NCBI RefSeq assembly: GCF_030811655.1
Contig: NZ_JAUSRE010000027.1
Span: 1 to 56,355, forward strand
DNA from: Pseudarthrobacter enclensis
GTDB lineage: Bacteria > Actinomycetota > Actinomycetes > Actinomycetales > Micrococcaceae
Length of the DNA stretch: 56,355 nt
Direction of reading: 5' to 3'
Part shown: positions 42,002 to 50,541 of the stretch, one piece after another
Layout of the letters: each line of letters opens with the position of its first letter
Position numbering within the stretch: position 1 is the stretch's first letter
Translations under genes and position numbers: made by a program
Notes under the pieces: generated by a model
Told to the model about the DNA's origin: nothing
What the model saw: the letters and a program-made list of their open reading frames with translations, nothing else
Databases searched by the model: none

Positions 42002-43229
42002 CGGTTGAATCCTGCGCGGTCGTCTTGATTGCCTCTGATGTCCTGGATGCCACCTGGACGCCGGCGGCTACAGCCATGCCAGTCGGACCCGCGGCCGCGG
42101 CCCCAGCACCCCCGGCCGGTGCTGCTGCTCCCGCTTTGCCTGCGGTGCCGGCGGCGCCGCCCGGACCTGACGAGCCGGGCGTGGGCTGCCCGCCCCCACC
42201 GCGCGGGCCTGAAGATCCAGAACTGCCTTTGGGAGCATTGCCTGTGCTCGTGCTGGTTGTGCTGCTGGTGCTGGCTGGAGTGGGCGTGGCGTTGCCCCGT
42301 CCACTGCCAACCCGGCCCATCGACACAGCCCCTGTGGCAAGGGCACCCACTGCGGCTCCTCCTGCTGCCCCACTGCCGGCGGCAACGGCTCCCACCATCG
42401 GCGTGACGAACCGCATCAGGGCTGGAAGGGCGCACAGGGCAACGATCATCAACGTGAACCCCGTGATGGAGCCGATCAGAGCATCCTTCCCGCTGGTCTT
42501 GCTCATCAACAGGAACGCGACCGAATACACGATGGCGGCAGCCGGCTTGTAAAGGATGAAGGCGATGGTCCAGCCAACTGCCTTCTGGAACCACTGCCTG
42601 CCCATCTCGGTATTCGTGAAGGCGGCCGTCGTGGGCAGGATGCCGGCCAGGATTACCAACATGCCGCTGCGGACCACCATGAGAACGATCTGAACCAAGG
42701 AAGCAATCAATCCGACCAAGCCCAGGACGATAAGAATGAAGACCGCATCGCTTGTGTGGATAGCCGCGATTTTCTGGAACGCGTCGGCAAAGCCCTTGCC
42801 GTCAGTGGATCGTTCGATAATGGCACTGGCGAAGGCATCGGCGGCAACTACCAGAATCGAGATCGTGCCAAGGCCTATGGCCGATACCAAAGTAAGCGTG
42901 AGCAGGGAACGGAGCAGATCCTGGAGCGGCGCCCCGCGCTGCTCCCAGATCATCCGGATGCCTCCGATGATGACGGCGAGGACTGCCAGGGCCAGTGTCC
43001 AAGGCATCAACTCGCTGTTTACAGCGGATACGACCGGACTGGCCGTTGCCCCATCCTCGCTGGTGAGGTTCACAGTCGGCATGGACACCCAGAAGGTAGA
43101 CAGAGTTGTCACCATCTGGCTCATTCCCTCCATGATGGACTTCGCTAAGTTGCCGATTGCATCGTTGGCTATGTCTTCAAGGGCGTTGCCAAAGCCACAA
43201 CCTAGGTCTGCCCAACTGCATTCAGCCAT
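41976..43229 (-). CDS. VirB6/TrbL-like polytopic channel protein
   Basis: 417 residues from the ATG at 43229; an open frame to 43385 overlaps the upstream gene and is not used. Extracellular N-terminus with two Cys (ECSWADLGCGFG), then six to seven TMs to about residue 300, then a long Gly/Ser/Pro/Thr low-complexity tail. The layout is that of SCO6881/TrbL-type inner-membrane channel proteins. The tail may cross the thick wall or bind partners. One base separates it from the VirB8-like gene. Confidence 0.82.
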   Translation of the reverse strand: MAECSWADLGCGFGNALEDIANDAIGNLAKSIMEGMSQMVTTLSTFWVSMPTVNLTSEDGATASPVVSAVNSELMPWTLALAVLAVIIGGIRMIWEQRGAPLQDLLRSLLTLTLVSAIGLGTISILVVAADAFASAIIERSTDGKGFADAFQKIAAIHTSDAVFILIVLGLVGLIASLVQIVLMVVRSGMLVILAGILPTTAAFTNTEMGRQWFQKAVGWTIAFILYKPAAAIVYSVAFLLMSKTSGKDALIGSITGFTLMIVALCALPALMRFVTPMVGAVAAGSGAAGGAAVGALATGAVSMGRVGSGRGNATPTPASTSSTTSTSTGNAPKGSSGSSGPRGGGGQPTPGSSGPGGAAGTAGKAGAAAPAGGAGAAAAGPTGMAVAAGVQVASRTSEAIKTTAQDSTGEGPSGSN

Positions 43230-43230
43230 G

Positions 43231-43977
43231 TCAGACTCCCGACCAGAGGATGAAGCCGGTAAGGTCCCTAACCTGGGAGATATGGCCGAAGGTGGCTCCG
43301 TCGTCCGAGGGTTTGACCTTCCAATCTCCGTCCAGCCAGCGCATGGAGAACGTTGTGCGGCCCAAGGCTCCCGTGTCCGTAGCAAAGGCGAGATCGACGG
43401 AGGCTTCCGACGGTGTGTAGGACTTGAGCAGGAAGCCCTTCACCTGAATCGTTGTGCTGCTGCCACTGGATGAGGTGCTGCTGGCCGTCTCCTTCAGCGC
43501 GGCGTCTCTACCGGCTCCCGGGACGAGAAGCTTGTCGGCTACCTGCTTGAGAATGTCGGGTTTCCCTGAGGATCCAAGAGCAGCGACGTTCATAGCCGCG
43601 TAGAGGGACCCCGTGGGTGAATGTGCGAAGCATGAGCGGAAGCCGTTCGTATCGGTTATGCCCGGTCCAACTTCCGGGTCGGTGGGGGTCGCCATCTTGC
43701 CTACCAACTCCCACTTTGAGGTGGGCGCTGTACCCAGTGAGGTCTCCGAGGAAGACGGTAGCCCGCAAATGCTCTTGCCTCCGTTGCTCGAAGAGCTGGG
43801 GCTGGCGGTGGCTGTGCCGCTTGAAGTCGGTGCGGGCTCAGCGTTGCTTTGTCCTTTAGGGAGCAAGAAGATGACAATCCCTGCCGCAACCAGTGCGACC
43901 ACCAGCGCCGCCGCGATGATGAAGCCGGGTCTGGTGAACGGATTGCTTTCGGTGGTGCTCTCTGTTGACTGGCTCAT
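43231..43977 (-). CDS. Membrane-anchored VirB8-like (DUF8175-type) protein
   Basis: 248 residues: cytoplasmic start, one TM (about 18-40), Ser/Pro linker, and an extracellular domain of about 170 residues with SKWELVGKMATPTDPEVGP, TNGFRSCFAHSPTGSLYAA and WLDGDWKV. The single TM and extracellular alpha+beta domain mirror VirB8/TcpC proteins that scaffold the channel. The DUF name is from memory of similar conjugation loci and is less certain than the topology. Confidence 0.72.
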   Translation of the reverse strand: MSQSTESTTESNPFTRPGFIIAAALVVALVAAGIVIFLLPKGQSNAEPAPTSSGTATASPSSSSNGGKSICGLPSSSETSLGTAPTSKWELVGKMATPTDPEVGPGITDTNGFRSCFAHSPTGSLYAAMNVAALGSSGKPDILKQVADKLLVPGAGRDAALKETASSTSSSGSSTTIQVKGFLLKSYTPSEASVDLAFATDTGALGRTTFSMRWLDGDWKVKPSDDGATFGHISQVRDLTGFILWSGV

Positions 43978-44004
43978 ACGGAACCTCCGGTTGATGGTGG
44001 TGGC

Positions 44005-44274
44005 TTAGACGAAGGCGCGGACGATGCCTGCGGAGCCGGTGATGATGATGCAGCCCATGAGGACCCAGCCGAGCTTGCCGATCGCCTGTGCGCCTTCACC
44101 GCGCTGGAGCTGGATGACCATGCCGATGCCGACGATGATGACGCCCAGGACGCCGAGGACCAGGCCGATGCCGGAGGCCCAGTTCAGGATGGTCAGCAGG
44201 CCGCCGGCCTGTGCCGGGACGACGGGGGTGGGGTTGGGAATGACGCTGGTGGAGAGTGCAGTGAACGTGTTCAT
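44005..44274 (-). CDS. Small pilin-like (VirB2/TrbC-type) membrane protein
   Basis: 89 residues from the ATG at 44274 with AAAGG upstream. Two TMs (about 32-54 and 69-87) are joined by a short polar loop (QLQRGEGAQAIGK), the topology of VirB2/TrbC pilins. In Gram-positive systems such proteins may line the channel or form short appendages. It is the only pilin candidate in the operon. Confidence 0.7.
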   Translation of the reverse strand: MNTFTALSTSVIPNPTPVVPAQAGGLLTILNWASGIGLVLGVLGVIIVGIGMVIQLQRGEGAQAIGKLGWVLMGCIIITGSAGIVRAFV

Positions 44275-44285
44275 GGTGAGACCTT

Positions 44286-44885
44286 TCAGGGGTTGGTTGC
44301 CGTGGCCAGGGCGGCCACATCGGTAATGAAGCGTTGGTATCCGCGCATGGCTGGCCGCGCTGTCGTGTCGGTGTGCCGCCATGCGTCCACCCAGGGCAGA
44401 GTCCAGAATCGCGGTGCCCCGCCGCCTACGAGGACGGCGAAGTCCCGGAGTGCTTTGGGTGTCTTTCCCGGGGCGTCTGCCAGGACGGCAAGTCCAAGCA
44501 AGTCGATCTCCGGGGCTGCCCCTGACGCCCACTGCGTGAGCGCGTTCCTGGCAGTTGTCAGGCCCCGCATGTCTGCCCGGCAGACCAGCAGCACCCGCGG
44601 CTTTCCGCCGCTGGGGAGAACCGGCCAGCAATGATCCGTGGAACGGGCAGATTCGATGAGGTCAGCGATCCGGCTTTCACCCGCTCCCCCATGGGTCCCA
44701 ACAACCCATAGACGGGCTGTGCCGACCATGCTGCGGGACGCCAGCCGGTCTGCCGCGTCTGGCTCGACCATGCCCCGCAGCGGCGCGCTGATAGCCGCCG
44801 CCGGCGGAACAGCCACAGCCAGTGTTTCCTCTGCCGGTTCATCCGCTGTGGGGCGGGTAATCCAGGGGTTCAGGGTCTGTTGCAC
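44286..44885 (-). CDS. DUF6668-type conjugation protein
   Basis: 199 residues from the GTG at 44885 with a perfect GGAGG site. The C-terminal part resembles a P-loop NTPase fold without a Walker A (LWVVGTHGGAGESRIADL, RVLLVCRADMRGLTTA, LGLAVLADAPGK). This family travels with the MinD/ParA-like and SCO6880 genes in actinobacterial plasmids. It is probably a partner of the ATPase encoded upstream. Confidence 0.68.
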   Translation of the reverse strand: MQQTLNPWITRPTADEPAEETLAVAVPPAAAISAPLRGMVEPDAADRLASRSMVGTARLWVVGTHGGAGESRIADLIESARSTDHCWPVLPSGGKPRVLLVCRADMRGLTTARNALTQWASGAAPEIDLLGLAVLADAPGKTPKALRDFAVLVGGGAPRFWTLPWVDAWRHTDTTARPAMRGYQRFITDVAALATATNP

Positions 44886-44923
44886 GGTTCCTCCTTCCAA
44901 CTCGTACGTTCCGTGGGCCGGCT

Positions 44924-46378
44924 CTAGAAGCCGCTGGCGACGGCAGCCGCCGCCGCGAGCCATGCCCGCTGGGTCGCGGGCTGAAGCGCTTCGTAGCGGA
45001 TAGGGCCGTTGACCAGGGCGGGATCGTATGGGATACGGACGACCGCGCGGACGAACGGCTCGAAGCCGTCCGCGATCCGCTGTGCCTCGGCTTTTGCGCG
45101 CTTCAGGGCGTCTCCGGTCATGCTGCGCTTGGCGTCGGTGGATTCGGAGACGATCACGACCGCGTTGCGTGCCAGCTCGGCGTCATGGCCAGCACGGGAT
45201 TCGAGGGTCTGCAGCGTCAGCCGCGCGGCTTCTGCACGGTCCTCAATGGCGGTGACCGGGACGACGAGCTGGTTGGTGTGGTCGATCATCCGCCGCCAAT
45301 TCGCTGCACGGGCGGTGTTGCCGGAGTCCACGATGACCAGCCGGTAGTAGCGGGTAAGGACCTGGTGGGCGATGTCCACTTCCTCTGCAGTGACTTCGTG
45401 GTCGCCTTCTTCGTTTTCATCCGAGCGCAGCACATCGAACTTGTCGGCGGTCTGGTGGTGGACGAACTTGGCGATCTCGGCCGCGTTCGTGGACGGGGAC
45501 AGCAGCTCCGTGGAGGAATCGATCAGGTCCAGGACGCTGCGGTCGTGCGCACCTTTCTCGGTCCGCCATCCCAGAGTGCCCTGGGATTCGTTGTTGTCCC
45601 ACGCCACCGTTGCCGCGCCGCTGTAGCGGGCAAGGATCGCCGAAAGCATCACAACGGTGGGGGTCTTGTTGGACCCGCCCTTGCGGTTGACCACGGCGAT
45701 GGTCCGCGGGCCCGGCCAGTGCTGGCTGACGATGCGGATGTCCTCCCGCTCGGACAGCTCCTCCTCCGAGGGGTCCATTCGAAAGCCCAGCCGGGTCAGG
45801 GCCCCGCGCCAGCCCTGCGTGGCCGGCTCCAGCACCGGGGCGCTGACCAGGAAGGAGGTCTCCTTCAAACTACGTCGGGTGACCGGAGCGTCAGCTGCAA
45901 CAGCCTGCTCGGGTGCCACGGAGATCGGAGCAACGTCCTCAACCAAGGCGGTCTCCGCGGCAAGGGGCGGCCACGGCTGACGGTCCGCCACCGGCCGGGC
46001 AGCTTCCTTTGGCGCAGGCGTTGGCGCTGGAGTGGTGTCGGTGGATTCGACTGCGGCCGCAGCGCGCGTGCTGGCGGGTCCGCTCGTGCGGCGGCGAACA
46101 GGGCGGGTTTCGTACGAGACGGATTCGACGTTACCGCCCGGGTGGACGAACAGTTCACCGTGGCCTTCGGGATCCTCAATGCGGACCCGGACGGGGCGCT
46201 GCAGCGTCCTGGCTTCTGCCACGACAAGGGCCAGAGCGTTGTCGCGCAGATCCTGCAGCGTCTCCCCTGCCGGGACGACGCGGGAATTTCCTGCGACGAC
46301 GACCTCGGCGGTGCCGTTGCCGCTGATGATGGCCTTGATGTTCGGGAAGGCCAGGACCTCTGTCGGTGTAGTGCTCAT
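44924..46378 (-). CDS. MinD/ParA-like ATPase of the transfer operon
   Basis: 484 residues. The N-terminal 200 residues are variable and Ala/Pro-rich. The C-terminal half is a SIMIBI ATPase with a deviant Walker A (VVNRKGGSNKTPTV), AWDNNESQGTLGW, and RLVIVDSGNTA as Walker B. It lacks a ParB partner and sits inside the transfer operon, distinct from the partition ATPase at 54525. It may position the secretion apparatus, as VirC1-like ATPases do; that is inference. Confidence 0.82.
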   Translation of the reverse strand: MSTTPTEVLAFPNIKAIISGNGTAEVVVAGNSRVVPAGETLQDLRDNALALVVAEARTLQRPVRVRIEDPEGHGELFVHPGGNVESVSYETRPVRRRTSGPASTRAAAAVESTDTTPAPTPAPKEAARPVADRQPWPPLAAETALVEDVAPISVAPEQAVAADAPVTRRSLKETSFLVSAPVLEPATQGWRGALTRLGFRMDPSEEELSEREDIRIVSQHWPGPRTIAVVNRKGGSNKTPTVVMLSAILARYSGAATVAWDNNESQGTLGWRTEKGAHDRSVLDLIDSSTELLSPSTNAAEIAKFVHHQTADKFDVLRSDENEEGDHEVTAEEVDIAHQVLTRYYRLVIVDSGNTARAANWRRMIDHTNQLVVPVTAIEDRAEAARLTLQTLESRAGHDAELARNAVVIVSESTDAKRSMTGDALKRAKAEAQRIADGFEPFVRAVVRIPYDPALVNGPIRYEALQPATQRAWLAAAAAVASGF

Positions 46379-46423
46379 GAAACCTGATTCCTTACGTTGA
46401 CGGTGTTGGCAAAGTGCGGGCGC

Positions 46424-46936
46424 TTACGAGGCGGGCGGCGTGAGTCGGTTGACCTTCCAGGGGGCCTGCGGGCCGGTGCGAAGCAGCTGCACGGCGTACG
46501 TCCCGGCATCGGTAGGCACAGCTGCAAGAACGCCGTAGCCGTTAGTGTCATCGACTGTCAGCGTCACGGGGCCGGTGACCCTGGTGGCGGGAACGTTGGC
46601 GGGGTCGACGGCGGAGTAGTCGGCGGTGGCCTGAGGTGTGAGCCAGCGGGCGAGGTCGTTGGCCCACTGCTTGTCCTCCAGGCCCGGGCGGGCGAAGTCC
46701 GTCATGGCCTTTCGGGCCGTGTCTACTGCGGCGTCCTTGCTGGCCTGGTCCCAGCTGATGCCGATGGTGGCCGGGACGGTGCCGTCGGGGGCCTGCGGGC
46801 CGCTGCCCGCGCTCAGGGAGACCGGTGCAGAAGCTGTGGCGACCGCGCTGGTCGCCGGGGCCGTTATGGTGTTCGCTGCAGGTGCGCAAGCCGCGCACAG
46901 CAGGACCACCGCGGTCAGTGCCAGGGATTTTTTCAC
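46424..46936 (-). CDS. Transfer-operon lipoprotein
   Basis: 170 residues. Signal peptide MKKSLALTAVVLL and lipobox CAAC near residue 17. The mature domain has alternating strand patterns (VTGPVTLTVDDTNGYGVLAAVP, TYAVQLLRTG) that could fit a TcpC/VirB8-like NTF2 fold, but this is weak. The GTG start overlaps the CHAP-gene stop (GTGA). It is probably an extracytoplasmic part of the secretion channel. Confidence 0.68.
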   Translation of the reverse strand: MKKSLALTAVVLLCAACAPAANTITAPATSAVATASAPVSLSAGSGPQAPDGTVPATIGISWDQASKDAAVDTARKAMTDFARPGLEDKQWANDLARWLTPQATADYSAVDPANVPATRVTGPVTLTVDDTNGYGVLAAVPTDAGTYAVQLLRTGPQAPWKVNRLTPPAS

Positions 46937-48012
46937 TTCTTCCCTTCTTGGATGGGCAGGTACAGAAAGGCTGACGGGACCGTGTTGCTCACGGTGCGGG
47001 TGTAGTAGTTGTGGTCATCCGGCGGCGGGTTGCCGTTGTAGCCCTCCTCGACGTAGGTCCCGTTGTCCTTGACTTCCTTGACCACGGCGACGTGCCCGAA
47101 GGTCGGGTCCGCTCCCCCGGCACCGGGCGCGTACCAAACGACCGCCCCAACCAGGGGAATGTTGCCGGTGGCCCAGCCCTTGGCGTCCCAGCCGGCCTTC
47201 CACGTCAGCGCCGAGCCAAGGCCCTGTCCGTCGGGGCGGAAGGTGCCATTGAGGAACTTGAACGGTGCACTCGTGGACCCCATCTGCTGATTCACCCGCC
47301 ACAGGGCAAAATCCACGCATTCGCGGTAGAACATGCCCAGCGGCGACGCCACCGCTGCTCCCGCTCCGGCCTGCATCCACGTGGGTGAGTTCTTCCACGG
47401 GTAGTCATCCCCGGCGCCCGACTGTCCTGGAATGGCGCAGCCGCCGCCTTCCAGCGAGAACTTGCCGGTAGAGAGTGCCTGGACGAGTTTCACGGCCTCG
47501 GGCCAGTACTTCTGGTAGTGGTAGGGGTCCGCGTTCCGCTGGACCTTGTTGCCGGCAATGGTGGGCTCCAGCAGTTCCCATCCGGCTACCTTCTGCAGCG
47601 CCTTGATGAAGTTGGTCGCGCTGATGGTTGGGTCCATACGATCCGAGTACGAGCCCCAGGCACCGTTCCCACGCTGCTGGAACAAACCACGGGAATCCGG
47701 CCCGGCGGCGTCGCCACGGTCCAGAACACGCATTCCAGATTCTCCTAGGGCGACCATGACGCTGATCATCTGGCCCTTCGCGGGCAGATTCAGCGCGTTG
47801 CCAGCACCCAGGATCGCCGCAGCGTTCTTCAACTGCTCTTGGGAGTAACCATCGACCTTGGTATTGGCATCAACCGACACCGAAACTGCCGGGCCGCAGT
47901 CGGCTGCGGCAGGCTTGGCCGGAGTGAGGAGCAACAGGATCGAGAAGACCGGGCCAAGGACGAGCGTAGGAACGATGACGGCTGCTCCGACCGTGGCGGT
48001 GTTTCGCTGCAC
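46933..48012 (-). CDS. VirB1-like cell-wall hydrolase with CHAP domain
   Basis: 359 residues from the GTG at 48012. One N-terminal TM or signal (about 8-30). The middle (about 50-180) resembles a lytic-transglycosylase-like domain (ALGESGMRVLDRGD, SRGLFQQR). The C-terminal CHAP domain has catalytic Cys in YRECVDFALWRVN and His in FGHVAVVKEV. It would open the peptidoglycan for the secretion channel. First gene of the transfer operon, so its promoter (48013-48110) controls the rest. Confidence 0.9.
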   Translation of the reverse strand: MQRNTATVGAAVIVPTLVLGPVFSILLLLTPAKPAAADCGPAVSVSVDANTKVDGYSQEQLKNAAAILGAGNALNLPAKGQMISVMVALGESGMRVLDRGDAAGPDSRGLFQQRGNGAWGSYSDRMDPTISATNFIKALQKVAGWELLEPTIAGNKVQRNADPYHYQKYWPEAVKLVQALSTGKFSLEGGGCAIPGQSGAGDDYPWKNSPTWMQAGAGAAVASPLGMFYRECVDFALWRVNQQMGSTSAPFKFLNGTFRPDGQGLGSALTWKAGWDAKGWATGNIPLVGAVVWYAPGAGGADPTFGHVAVVKEVKDNGTYVEEGYNGNPPPDDHNYYTRTVSNTVPSAFLYLPIQEGKK

Positions 48013-48092
48013 CAGCCTGTCCCCCGTCCCCTAAGAAAGTGGGACGTCGATCCGTGTCCCGAAAGCTTTATGCACCAAATTTACCACGTTAT

Positions 48093-48106
48093 GGTGCATG
48101 TGCACT
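48093..48106. promoter_or_regulatory. Palindromic operator at the transfer-operon promoter
   Basis: GGTGCATGTGCACT has a GTGCA-TG-TGCAC palindromic core. The same design occurs at 51701-51714 and 51731-51744 on the far side of the regulator genes. A further half-site, TGCACC, lies at 48071-48076. It stands upstream of the CHAP gene, where it could block the minus-strand promoter. The adjacent MarR-type regulator is the best candidate ligand. Confidence 0.7.
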
Positions 48107-48198
48107 GTAACCGAAAAGATGTAATGCGCTAGCACCCACGCAGTCTCGATGCAAGTCACGAGTCGCGTACAAGTTCTTGCCCGGAGGACGTGAAATCG

Positions 48199-48218
48199 GT
48201 GCGCGTTAGAATGGTGCG
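48199..48218. promoter_or_regulatory. Operator half-sites around the regulator promoter
   Basis: GGTGCG occurs at 48199-48204 and 48213-48218, flanking TAGAAT (48207-48212), a plausible -10 box for the gene at 48244. These are half-sites of the palindrome at 48093 and suggest autoregulation. Confidence 0.45.
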
Positions 48219-48243
48219 AGGTACAACGTCACGCTAGGGAGCT

Positions 48244-49146
48244 ATGTCCGAAGAAGAAGTGGCTCCCTCGGAGCTGCGATACCTGTTTCTCGCCCTCTCA
48301 AAGGAGTGGGAGCGGTCGATTTTGGAGCACGCCGAGGCTCGTGATCTGACCAGCGCACAGGTAGAGATACTTCTGGTGCTCAACGAATCCGGCCCTTACT
48401 CCATGCAGGACTTGGGCCAGATGCTGCTCCTTAACCGAGACCCTTTTAGGTCAGTCGATTCATTAGTCGCCAAGGGTTTGGTTGAGCGTGGATCGGGTGA
48501 AGATAAGCGGAAGGTGCTGTGGTCGCTTACGGCCGCCGGCGCCGAAGCCGCGGCAGACATCGTCGCGGCGGATCTGTCCCTTCTGCAGAATTTCGTAGGA
48601 GACCTCCCTACGGAGAGCACGGCCAAATTGGTAAACCTGCTCCGCTCACTCCAGGGAAAGGTGCCCACCTTGGGAGTGCTGGAACAACGTTTCTCTGCGC
48701 AGCAGAGCCCCATGCATGAGGTTCTCGCTGCAGCATCCTCTACTGACCTTCAGGTCAATCGTTCTCCTATTGTCGCTTCGCGCCTCCGCCAAACCCTCGA
48801 GTTGAAAAACGCAGGAGAGGCCAGTGCCGCCTTTGCTAAATACAGCCCGCAGCTCGCCGAACGGGGCATCGAACTGCCGTTCCGGAACTGGGTTAGGCTC
48901 CTCGAAAATGGTGGTCCTGTAAGCCGTCACGTGCTCGGTGAGCTTTCGGATGTTCTGACTGGTAATCGTGACTATTTGTCCACTGATGACGAGAATGTGC
49001 TGAAGGACGTGGAGAACCATATGCGGGCTGAGAATGCCTTGCTTTGGGCCGGCGTTACGGGTTTTGGGGGACGAGGTGCTTTGGACGCCGGCGCATTGCA
49101 GGCACTTGCCGAACTAGTCCAAAAAAGACTGAACGATGGTGCTTGA
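48244..49146 (+). CDS. MarR-type regulator with an unusual C-terminal domain
   Basis: 300 residues with AGGGAG upstream. Residues 1-135 form a MarR winged helix (LTSAQVEILLVLNESG, SMQDLGQMLLLNRDPFRSVDSLV, GEDKRKVLWSLT). Residues 200-300 resemble the C-terminus of XRE regulators that pair with ImmA peptidases (PVSRHVLGELSDVLTGNRDYL, then GALDAGALQALAELVQK). A MarR reader head joined to that companion domain is unusual. The next gene encodes an ImmA-like peptidase, which may cleave or inactivate this regulator as in ICEBs1. It probably binds GGTGCA-type operators. Confidence 0.8.
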   Translation: MSEEEVAPSELRYLFLALSKEWERSILEHAEARDLTSAQVEILLVLNESGPYSMQDLGQMLLLNRDPFRSVDSLVAKGLVERGSGEDKRKVLWSLTAAGAEAAADIVAADLSLLQNFVGDLPTESTAKLVNLLRSLQGKVPTLGVLEQRFSAQQSPMHEVLAAASSTDLQVNRSPIVASRLRQTLELKNAGEASAAFAKYSPQLAERGIELPFRNWVRLLENGGPVSRHVLGELSDVLTGNRDYLSTDDENVLKDVENHMRAENALLWAGVTGFGGRGALDAGALQALAELVQKRLNDGA

Positions 49147-49597
49147 GCGAAGCTACGAGGGCATTCCAGTGCCCCTTTCCCGCAAGTCCAGGGCGCTGAC
49201 GAGTCGGGCTTTGTCGGAACTTCAGCTGGAACCGGGAATGCTTGCCCAGGACGTGGTCGATGCCGTTGCTACCGTCCTAGGAAAACCTATCTTTCTTGAG
49301 CAGACCGTAGACGAGAGGTTTAAGAAGACCACCGGAAGCTTCGCGCTGACTCCGAATTTTGCGCTCATTGTCTTCCGTGGAATCGACCCTCAGGCCTACC
49401 AGATGCACAGCCTCTTCCACGAGCTGGGTCACCTCCTTTGCCGGCATAGAGAGTGCAGCCGGCCCGGTACGCAGCTCGAGACAGAGGCCCTGGAGTTAGT
49501 GCTCTGGAGCGAAGCGGAACGAGAAGCAGAGTTCCTCGCTTTCAAAATCGCCTCTCTTATCAGCCGTAAGTCCCGGAGCATTCAGGCCTTCGGATGA
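49136..49597 (+). CDS. ImmA/IrrE family metallopeptidase
   Basis: 153 residues. Zinc motif HELGHLLCRH (HExxH) near residue 99 and the downstream acidic segment SEAEREAEFLAFKIA supply the third ligand. Start overlaps the regulator stop by 11 bp. In ICEBs1 and phages such peptidases cut the partner repressor after a signal. The matching companion-like C-terminus of the upstream regulator makes that the likely substrate here. Confidence 0.9.
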   Translation: MVLERSYEGIPVPLSRKSRALTSRALSELQLEPGMLAQDVVDAVATVLGKPIFLEQTVDERFKKTTGSFALTPNFALIVFRGIDPQAYQMHSLFHELGHLLCRHRECSRPGTQLETEALELVLWSEAEREAEFLAFKIASLISRKSRSIQAFG

Positions 49598-50529
49598 TGA
49601 GGGAACTCGCCACTCTCATGCTCTACTTGACCGGACTGATTCTCGTGCTCCGGGCGCCATACGCGTTAGGCGTCAGAGCATCCCGTCCTGGATGGCTTGC
49701 AGGTACATGTGGACTGATCGCCATAATTTGTCTGGGCTTCGTTGTTCCCGTCCCGACGCTTGATGCGGCCATGGGATCAATGGGCTACTGGAACCTGCTG
49801 GGGGCAACGTCTACGACGTCGGCCTTCCACTTCATGTATCGAGCGATTCTCATCCACACGTCCAAGGATTCGCCACCCTACTATCGCAGGGTTCTTGGGC
49901 TTGGCATCATCACCTACTCCGCCGCGTTCACCATGATCGCAGGCGAGCAGAACCGGTTCACCTCCGTAGAGGCGTTCATCGCAGCGCTCATAAGGCAGCC
50001 GTGGACGGCCCTCTACCTGTCCGTATACCTATCGCTTGTGGCAATCATTGCTGCTCTTTCGCTCGCTGCAATTCTGAGCTCTGCCAATCGATCGAAGATC
50101 TTCGTAGCTGGTTTTTCTCTGGTAGTACTGGGGAACGCTGTAGACGTCGTCCTGCTCTGGATGCAGCATTTCAATGTTGTCAGCATGGCACTCTCGACCC
50201 TGCTGTATTCGGTGTACGTGAGCGCCTTCTTCTCGGGCGCAATCCTGCTCTGCGTGGGCTTTCTAAGGGGCTCTGTGCGGTCCCTCCGTGAATTCTGCAC
50301 ATTCCTTGCTTACGCGCTGCGTCTCCGCCGGATCCTGGGACGAGCCGGTCAGGACAAACGTCCGCTCCTGGACGTGGCGAGACAGCCAAAAATTGCCTGC
50401 TACCAGATGCTCATCCACGTGCGGGACCTAGTGACACTCAAAGGCTTTGCACTGAACACCCCTGAGGTAAGCCTGACCCACAAGGCCGACGCACTTCTAA
50501 TTGACTCCCCGATCAAGTCTTCGACGTAA
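49594..50529 (+). CDS. Seven-TM membrane protein (MAB_1171c-like)
   Basis: 311 residues. About seven TMs (first at residues 5-23, the last ending near 230), then a cytoplasmic tail of about 80 residues. The layout resembles the MAB_1171c group, which in actinobacteria often lies beside XRE and ImmA genes. It may sense an outside signal and pass it to the peptidase. The ATGATGA junction couples it to ImmA. Base composition is lower in GC than the transfer operon. Confidence 0.75.
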   Translation: MMRELATLMLYLTGLILVLRAPYALGVRASRPGWLAGTCGLIAIICLGFVVPVPTLDAAMGSMGYWNLLGATSTTSAFHFMYRAILIHTSKDSPPYYRRVLGLGIITYSAAFTMIAGEQNRFTSVEAFIAALIRQPWTALYLSVYLSLVAIIAALSLAAILSSANRSKIFVAGFSLVVLGNAVDVVLLWMQHFNVVSMALSTLLYSVYVSAFFSGAILLCVGFLRGSVRSLREFCTFLAYALRLRRILGRAGQDKRPLLDVARQPKIACYQMLIHVRDLVTLKGFALNTPEVSLTHKADALLIDSPIKSST

Positions 50530-50541
50530 GGATCTTTGTAC

